Of a DNA stretch of 64,000 nucleotides, positions 59,156 to 64,000 are shown piece by piece. Position 1 is the stretch's first letter. Every line of letters begins with the position of its first letter. The DNA lies in the NCBI RefSeq assembly GCF_018604545.1, contig NZ_CP075896.1:8060001-8124000 (forward strand), read 5' to 3'. Position numbers and translations under genes: made by a program. This DNA is from Streptomyces koelreuteriae (GTDB taxonomy: Bacteria > Actinomycetota > Actinomycetes > Streptomycetales > Streptomycetaceae). The notes under the pieces were generated by a model, which searched no databases, was not told the DNA's origin, and saw only the letters and a list, made by a program, of their open reading frames with translations.

Positions 59156-60289
59156 GTGTCTGCCAAGAAGCGCGTCGCCGTCGTCGGCGTCGGAACGATG
59201 GGCGCTCAGGCCGCCTGGCGCCTGGCCGCCCGCGGAGCCGAGGTCGTCGGCTACGACCGTTTCGCCCCGGGCCACGACCGCAGTGCCGCCGGCGGCGAGA
59301 CCCGGATCTTCCGCAGCGCCCACTTCGAGGACTCCCGCTATGTGCCGCTGCTCCAGCACGCCGACACCCTGTGGGAGACGCTCCAGCGGGAGACCGGCCG
59401 CGAGCTGCGCCGGTTGACCGGATGCCTGCTGATGGGGCCCACCGCCCACCACCAGATGGCCACCGTCCTGCAGTCGATCGCCGAGCACGGCCTCGACCAC
59501 GAGGTGCTCGACACCGAGGCGCTCGCCAAGCGTTTCCCGCAGTTCCGGATCGAGGACGGCGACGCCGCCGTGCTCGACCGGCGCGCGGGCTTCATCCGGC
59601 CCGAACTGACCATCCAGACCGCCGCCCGCCGCGCCGAGGAACTCGGCGCCCGCATCCACCGCTACACCACCGTCCGCGAGATCGTGCCCACCGGCAGCGG
59701 CGTGGAGATCCGCACCGACGCCGGGAGCGAGCGGTTCGACGCGGCCGTGGTCAGCCCCGGCCCGTGGGTGAACGACCTGCTGCCCGACCTGCCGTGGGAG
59801 GTGGACATCCGCCGCCTGCTCAGCGCCTGGTACGTGCCCACCAGCGACGCCTGGTTCGGCGAGGAGCGCCCGGCGTTCATCCGCACCGCCCCCACCCACT
59901 GCTACGGACTGCCCTCCCCGGACGGCGTCTCCGTGAAGCTCGGCCTGTCCCGCGCCCTGCACCGCCCCGCCGGCGACCCGAACCGCCTCGACCGCACGGT
60001 GGCGCCCGAAGAGCTGGAGATCTTCACGGAGCTGATGGGCCGCTACATGCCGGATCTGAACCCCGACCCGGTCCGCCTCTCCGTCTACATGGAGGGCTAC
60101 ACCGAGAGCAGCCGCCCGCTCGTCGGCCCCCTGCCGGGCACCAGCGATGTCGTCCTGCTCGCCGGCTTTTCCGGCCACGGCTTCAAGCTCTCGCCCGCCT
60201 TCGGCGACATCGCGGCGGACCTGGCGCTGGACGGCACCTCGGCGCAGCCCATCGACTTCCTCTCCACCCAGGACCGCGCGGAGGCGTGA
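59156..60289 (+). CDS. FAD-dependent amine oxidase, sarcosine oxidase/SolA-like
   Basis: The 377-aa protein starts at GTG 59156 (GAAAGGAA upstream). The N-terminal FAD fold is VAVVGVGTMGAQAAWRLAARG. Family features of monomeric sarcosine/N-methyltryptophan oxidases follow: RSAAGGETRIFRSAH near residue 45 and the C-terminal FAD-contact block LLAGFSGHGFKLSPAFGD. In those enzymes a Cys near the C-terminus holds FAD covalently; the matching position here reads ESSRPLVGP without Cys, so FAD is probably not bound in that way. It would oxidise an N-alkyl or secondary amino acid, producing an aldehyde, NH3/amine and H2O2. Confidence 0.87.
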   Translation: MSAKKRVAVVGVGTMGAQAAWRLAARGAEVVGYDRFAPGHDRSAAGGETRIFRSAHFEDSRYVPLLQHADTLWETLQRETGRELRRLTGCLLMGPTAHHQMATVLQSIAEHGLDHEVLDTEALAKRFPQFRIEDGDAAVLDRRAGFIRPELTIQTAARRAEELGARIHRYTTVREIVPTGSGVEIRTDAGSERFDAAVVSPGPWVNDLLPDLPWEVDIRRLLSAWYVPTSDAWFGEERPAFIRTAPTHCYGLPSPDGVSVKLGLSRALHRPAGDPNRLDRTVAPEELEIFTELMGRYMPDLNPDPVRLSVYMEGYTESSRPLVGPLPGTSDVVLLAGFSGHGFKLSPAFGDIAADLALDGTSAQPIDFLSTQDRAEA

Positions 60290-60294
60290 CGACC

Positions 60295-61293
60295 ATGACC
60301 GAGAAGCTGACCCTGGGCACGCTGACCGTCGGGACCCTGAGCGCCGAGCCCGGCACCAAGACCCGCGGCACCGTCCCCGCCGACCTCGGCACCCTCACCG
60401 TCGACATCCCGCTGACCCTGGTCAACGGCGCCCGGCCCGGCCCCCGCGTCGTCATCACGGCGGGCGTGCACGGCGGCGAGTTCACCGGCATCGACGCCGC
60501 CACCCGGCTCGCGGCCCTGCTGGAACCCGGCGAGGTGCGCGGCCAGATCGTCCTCTGCCCGGTCGCCAACCCCCCTGCCGTCTACCAGGGCCGACTCGGT
60601 GTCTCCCCGGTCGACGGCGTCAACATCAACCGCGTCTTCCCCGGCGACCCCGAGGGCGGCCCCACCGAGCGGCTCGCCGCCTGGCTCTTCACACACCTGC
60701 TGGACGGCGCCGAGGCCTACATCGACCTGCACTCCGGCGGCATCGACGAGGTCCTGCGCGACTTCGTCGGCTACCGCCTCACCGGCAACCCCGAACTCGA
60801 CGCCAGGACCGCCGACATGGCCCACTCGGTCGGCATCGAGGACGTCATCCTCGGTCTGAACGCCGAGGGCGGCAACAGCCACGCTGCCGCCGCCCGCCAG
60901 GGCATCCCGGCGATCCTCGTCGAGACGGGCGACCTCGGCGAGCGGGACCCGGCCATCGCCCGCCGCTTGGTCGACGGCCTGTACGGAGTGCTGGCCCGGC
61001 TCGGTGTCCTGGAGTCGGAGACCCGGAACAGCACCGCCGTCCGCGAGTGGGTCTGGGTCGCGGGCGTCACCTCCGACGCCACCGGCCTCTGGTACCCCGA
61101 GTTCTCCCTCGGCGACGACGTGACCGAGGGCCAGGTCATCGGCCGTGTCATCGACCCCGCCGACGGCCGGGAGCACAAGATCCACACCCCCGCCTCCGGA
61201 CGCGTCTTCTACGGGATGCACGGACTGACCGTCGCCCCCGGCACCGAACTCGCCGCCATCGCCGCACCCGCTCCCCGGGAACCGGCCCCCTGA
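60295..61293 (+). CDS. Succinylglutamate desuccinylase/aspartoacylase-family zinc deacylase
   Basis: The 332-aa protein starts at ATG 60295; a GTG at 60286 is too close to the GGAGG. The zinc-carboxypeptidase-like core has AGVHGGEFTG near residue 57 (His and Glu ligands), YIDLHSGG near 143 (third ligand) and ILVETGDLGE (catalytic Glu). The C-terminal ~90 residues form a beta-rich lipoyl-like domain (GDDVTEGQVIGRVIDPADG). Relatives remove acyl groups from N-acyl amino acids or N-acetyl-diaminobutyrate. It lies between an amine oxidase and a polyamine-type transporter, suggesting an N-acylated amine or amino acid as substrate. Confidence 0.87.
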   Translation: MTEKLTLGTLTVGTLSAEPGTKTRGTVPADLGTLTVDIPLTLVNGARPGPRVVITAGVHGGEFTGIDAATRLAALLEPGEVRGQIVLCPVANPPAVYQGRLGVSPVDGVNINRVFPGDPEGGPTERLAAWLFTHLLDGAEAYIDLHSGGIDEVLRDFVGYRLTGNPELDARTADMAHSVGIEDVILGLNAEGGNSHAAAARQGIPAILVETGDLGERDPAIARRLVDGLYGVLARLGVLESETRNSTAVREWVWVAGVTSDATGLWYPEFSLGDDVTEGQVIGRVIDPADGREHKIHTPASGRVFYGMHGLTVAPGTELAAIAAPAPREPAP

Positions 61294-61413
61294 CCCCACC
61301 CCCCTGACGTACGCCCGCAGCTCCCCCCACAGCCCGCACCCCACAGATCGAGACCCCGCTACACGCCCCACCCCACGCTCCCCCTTTCCGCACAGCACAT
61401 CCAGGAGGCCCCC

Positions 61414-62541
61414 GTGACGCATCGATTCGCGGCTCCGCCGCGTGGCACCCGGATCGACCGCAGAGTGTTCCTGCGCGGCGTCGGCTCGGTTGCCGCAGGC
61501 ATCGCCGCCGCCGGCACGCTCAGCGCCTGCGGCACCGGCACCAGCCGCTCCGTCGGCAGCGGCTCCAAGAGCTCCAAGACGCTCGTCGTCCGCAACAGCG
61601 GCGGCTCCTACGGCGACGCCAACCAGCAGGCGATCTACGAGCCGTTCACCAAGGAGACCGGCATCCAGGTCAAGGTGGTGAACATCGAGTACGCCCAGAT
61701 GCTCGCCCAGATCAAGCAGGGCCGCCCCGAGTTCGACGTCATCGACGACTCGATGGCCGACTTCGTGCTCTTCCAGCAGGAGGACGCCACCGAGGCCCTG
61801 GACTACGACCGGCTGAAGAACTTCAAGAAGGCCGGCGTCGCCAAGAACCTCGTCACCTCCAACGCCGTCGGCAAGAACTACTGGGCCAGCGTGATGGCGT
61901 ACCGCACGGACTCCTTCGGCAAGAGCAAGCCCTCCTCCTGGGCCGACTTCTGGGACACCAAGGCCTTCCCAGGCAACCGCGCCCTCCAGGCCCTGGACGC
62001 CGACCTGCCCGAGCTGGAGTTCGCCCTCCTCGCCGACGGCGTGCCCCTCGACAAGCTCTACCCCCTCGACGTCGACCGTGCCTTCAAGGTCCTCGGCGAG
62101 ATCAAGCCCCACGTCCGGAAGTTCTGGGACACCGGCGCCCTGCCCGGCGTGCTGCTGGGCCGCAAGGAGGTCGACGCCTCCAGCGTCTGGCACGGCCGCC
62201 TGGACGCCCTGATCAAGGGCGGCGCACCCCTCGCCTACCAGTGGAACGGCGCCCGCCGCCAGAGCAACGGGCTCGGCATCCCCAAGGGAGCCGCCAACCT
62301 CGACGCCGCCTACCGACTCGTCGACTTCTCGCTGCGCCCCGAAGTACAGGCCGCCTACGCCGAGATCTACCCCATGGCCCCCTCGGTGCCCGCCGCCTAC
62401 AAGAGGCTCAAGCCCGCCACCGCCGCCAACCTGGGCAGCTCGCCCGAGCACCTGAAGAGCGGCTTCGACCTGGACGTCGAGTGGTGGATCAAGAACCAGG
62501 ACGCCGTGTCCAAGCGCTGGCAGGAGTGGACGCATGCCTGA
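61414..62541 (+). CDS. Polyamine-type ABC transporter substrate-binding protein (Tat lipoprotein)
   Basis: The 375-aa protein starts at GTG with a CAGGAGG site. Its N-terminus combines a twin-arginine motif (DRRVFLRG near residue 15) with a lipobox (LSAC near 36), so it should be Tat-exported and lipid-anchored. The mature part is like PotD/family 1 polyamine-binding proteins (LVVRNSGGSYGDANQQAIYEPF; PEFDVIDDS; VDFSLRPEVQAAYAE). It overlaps the ATPase gene by 8 bp. The actual ligand is unknown. Confidence 0.9.
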   Translation: MTHRFAAPPRGTRIDRRVFLRGVGSVAAGIAAAGTLSACGTGTSRSVGSGSKSSKTLVVRNSGGSYGDANQQAIYEPFTKETGIQVKVVNIEYAQMLAQIKQGRPEFDVIDDSMADFVLFQQEDATEALDYDRLKNFKKAGVAKNLVTSNAVGKNYWASVMAYRTDSFGKSKPSSWADFWDTKAFPGNRALQALDADLPELEFALLADGVPLDKLYPLDVDRAFKVLGEIKPHVRKFWDTGALPGVLLGRKEVDASSVWHGRLDALIKGGAPLAYQWNGARRQSNGLGIPKGAANLDAAYRLVDFSLRPEVQAAYAEIYPMAPSVPAAYKRLKPATAANLGSSPEHLKSGFDLDVEWWIKNQDAVSKRWQEWTHA

Positions 62542-63673
62542 CCTGAACGTGATGCCCGACCCCTCGCTCACCGTCCCGTCGATGCCGACCGGCACCGGAA
62601 AACCCCTGTCCGTCACGCGACTTCGCAAGACCTACGGGGGCGTCACCGCCGTCGACGAGGTCTCCATGGAGATCGCGGCGGGCGAGTTCGTCACCTTCCT
62701 CGGAGCGTCCGGCTCCGGCAAGACCACCACCCTGATGATGATCGCCGGGTTCTGCGAGCCCGACTCCGGCAGCATCGTCGTCGGCGGCCGTGACGTCACC
62801 CGCCTCGCCCCGCAGAAACGCGGACTGGGCTTCGTCTTCCAGCAGTACCTGCTCTTCCCGCACATGACGGTGTGGGACAACGTCGCCTTCCCGCTGACCC
62901 TGCGCGGTGTGTCCAAGGCGGACCAGCGCCGCCGGGTCGGCGAGACCCTGGAGATGGCCGGACTGTCGGCCATGGCCCGCCGCCGGCCACGCGAACTCTC
63001 CGGCGGCCAGCAGCAGCGCGTCGCGCTGTGCCGGGCCCTGGTCTACCGGCCCCCGGTCATCCTGATGGACGAACCGCTGGGCGCCCTCGACAAGAAGCTG
63101 CGCGACCAGCTCCAGACCGAGATCAAGCGCATCCAGCAGGAACTCGGCCTGACCGTCATCTATGTGACGCACGACCAGGAAGAGGCCCTGGTCCTCTCCG
63201 ACCGCATCGCGGTCATGCGGGACGGGCGGATCGACCAGTTCGACACCCCGCAGGAACTCTTCGAACGCCCGCGCACCCCGTTCGTGGCCGACTTCCTCGG
63301 CGCCGCCAACTTCCTCCCGGGCCGCCTGGAAGCGCACACGGGGGAGATCACCACCGTCCGGCTCGACTCGGGCGGCCTGATCACGGCCCGTCCGCAGGCC
63401 GTCCCGGACGGAGCGCGGGTGCGCGCTGCGGTCCAGCCCGGCCGGCTCGTCCTGTGCCCGCCCGACCAGGGCTTCTGTACCGGGACCGTCGAGACGGTCA
63501 CCTACGTCGGGACCCTCGTACGCGTCACCGTCCGTCCCCTGGGCGGCGCCGACACCGAACCCGTACGGCTCGAACTGCCCGCCGGACGCGCCCCCTCCTT
63601 CGGCGAGCGCGTCGGCCTCACCGCGGACCCCGCGAACGTCAGCGTCTTCCCCGACACGGAAAACGGGGGGTGA
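62534..63673 (+). CDS. Polyamine-type ABC transporter ATP-binding protein (PotA-like)
   Basis: The 379-aa protein has Walker A GASGSGKTTTL near residue 56, Q-loop VFQQYLLFPHM, signature LSGGQQQRVAL, Walker B VILMDEPLGALD and H-loop YVTHDQEEAL. A C-terminal TOBE domain (~290-370) is typical of PotA/MalK-type ATPases. An N-terminal extension of ~27 residues precedes the cassette. Coupled with the upstream binding protein and the permease that follows. Confidence 0.93.
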   Translation: MPDLNVMPDPSLTVPSMPTGTGKPLSVTRLRKTYGGVTAVDEVSMEIAAGEFVTFLGASGSGKTTTLMMIAGFCEPDSGSIVVGGRDVTRLAPQKRGLGFVFQQYLLFPHMTVWDNVAFPLTLRGVSKADQRRRVGETLEMAGLSAMARRRPRELSGGQQQRVALCRALVYRPPVILMDEPLGALDKKLRDQLQTEIKRIQQELGLTVIYVTHDQEEALVLSDRIAVMRDGRIDQFDTPQELFERPRTPFVADFLGAANFLPGRLEAHTGEITTVRLDSGGLITARPQAVPDGARVRAAVQPGRLVLCPPDQGFCTGTVETVTYVGTLVRVTVRPLGGADTEPVRLELPAGRAPSFGERVGLTADPANVSVFPDTENGG

Positions 63674-63677
63674 CGAC

Positions 63678-64000
63678 GTGGCCGTACTCGCTCCGGCATC
63701 CCGGCCCGCCGCCCCGGTGCCCCGCAGGAAACGACAGGCCCGCCTGCTCTCCGACCGCCGCACCCGCTTCGGACTGCTCAACGCCGCGCCCGTCGTCCTC
63801 TATCTGCTGATCCTCTTCGTCTATCCGATCTTCAGCACCCTGATGCTGAGCCTCAAGGACCAGGCCGGCGGCTTCACCCTCCACTGGTACGCCGACGCCT
63901 TCCGCGGCGCCAACCTGGAGATCCTGCTCACCACCCTGCGGATCTCCGCCGAGACCTCACTGATCAGCCTGGTCGTCGGTTTCGTGCTGGCCTCCGCGAT
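63678..64000 (+). CDS. Polyamine-type ABC transporter permease (PotB-like), 3' truncated by window edge
   Basis: Translation from GTG 63678 (GGGGGG upstream, 4 bp after the ATPase stop) is open to the window end, giving about 107 residues. A basic N-terminus (PRRKRQARLLSDRRTRF) is followed by the first membrane helix (LLNAAPVVLYLLILFVYPIFSTLMLSL). A periplasmic segment and the start of helix 2 (SLISLVVGFVLASA) come next, as in PotB-type permeases. The ATP-coupling EAA loop lies beyond the window. Confidence 0.85.
   Translation, partial: MAVLAPASRPAAPVPRRKRQARLLSDRRTRFGLLNAAPVVLYLLILFVYPIFSTLMLSLKDQAGGFTLHWYADAFRGANLEILLTTLRISAETSLISLVVGFVLASA

Noticed and set aside
1..64000. CRISPR arrays, tRNA/rRNA genes, insertion sequences, prophage or integrase genes, attachment sites
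   Set aside because: Looked for repeat-spacer patterns, RNA-gene hallmarks and transposase/integrase motifs; none seen. A tRNA or covariance-model scan was not possible by eye.

Overview
The window is about 72% G+C, with GC-rich third codon positions, many GTG starts and long runs of genes joined by ATGA/GTGA overlaps. Those features, the gene families present and two genes carrying the rare TTA codon point to a Streptomyces chromosome (or a very close actinomycete). It looks like part of a catabolic/accessory-rich chromosomal arm. I see no rRNA, tRNA, transposase, phage gene or CRISPR array, and no gene-free gap exceeds 300 bp.

Layout. (1) 1-4560: an acyl-CoA catabolic operon, with the end of an ADP-forming acyl-CoA synthetase, two closely related acyl-CoA dehydrogenases, a 3-hydroxyacyl-CoA dehydrogenase and a TetR regulator. 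(2) 4574-6300: an NAD(P)-binding epimerase-like gene with a near-consensus ECF41 promoter, facing its probable sigma factor. (3) 6371-8050: NAD-dependent malic enzyme. (4) 8170-22700: a complete locus for an oxygen-tolerant, group 1h-type [NiFe] uptake hydrogenase. The rightward arm holds an unknown 534-aa protein, small and large subunits, a NifU-like protein, a DUF5947-type protein, two very small proteins and HypA. The leftward arm holds HypX, the maturation protease, HypB, HypF, HypC, HypD and HypE. The arms meet at a perfect 18-bp hairpin. (5) 22778-29366: secreted arabinan/xylan-type glycosidases and a divergent beta-xylosidase sharing a promoter region with a duplicated operator-like element. 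(6) 29329-38163: an oligopeptide-type ABC transporter operon with a CocE-type hydrolase and a TetR regulator, controlled from a palindrome-rich region by a divergent IclR regulator. (7) 38279-44513: a SpoIIE-type phosphatase, a membrane acyltransferase and a large HTH-nSTAND-WD40 NTPase; the last two contain TTA (bldA-type) codons. (8) 44518-50193: phenylacetate activation and ring epoxidation (paaK, paaI divergent from paaABCDE) around two TetR-type operators. (9) 50610-58030: GABA catabolism (PucR regulator, gabT, a fused FAD/Fe-S dehydrogenase, gabD). (10) 58138-64000: an IclR regulator divergent from an amine oxidase, an aspartoacylase-family deacylase and a polyamine-type ABC transporter that runs off the right edge.

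Together the genes describe a soil heterotroph that uses plant polysaccharide, aromatic acids, amines and peptides, and has a high-affinity hydrogenase for survival energy. The least understood parts are the uncharacterised proteins inside the hydrogenase operon, the bldA-linked acyltransferase/nSTAND pair, and the oxidase-deacylase-transporter cluster whose substrate is unknown.
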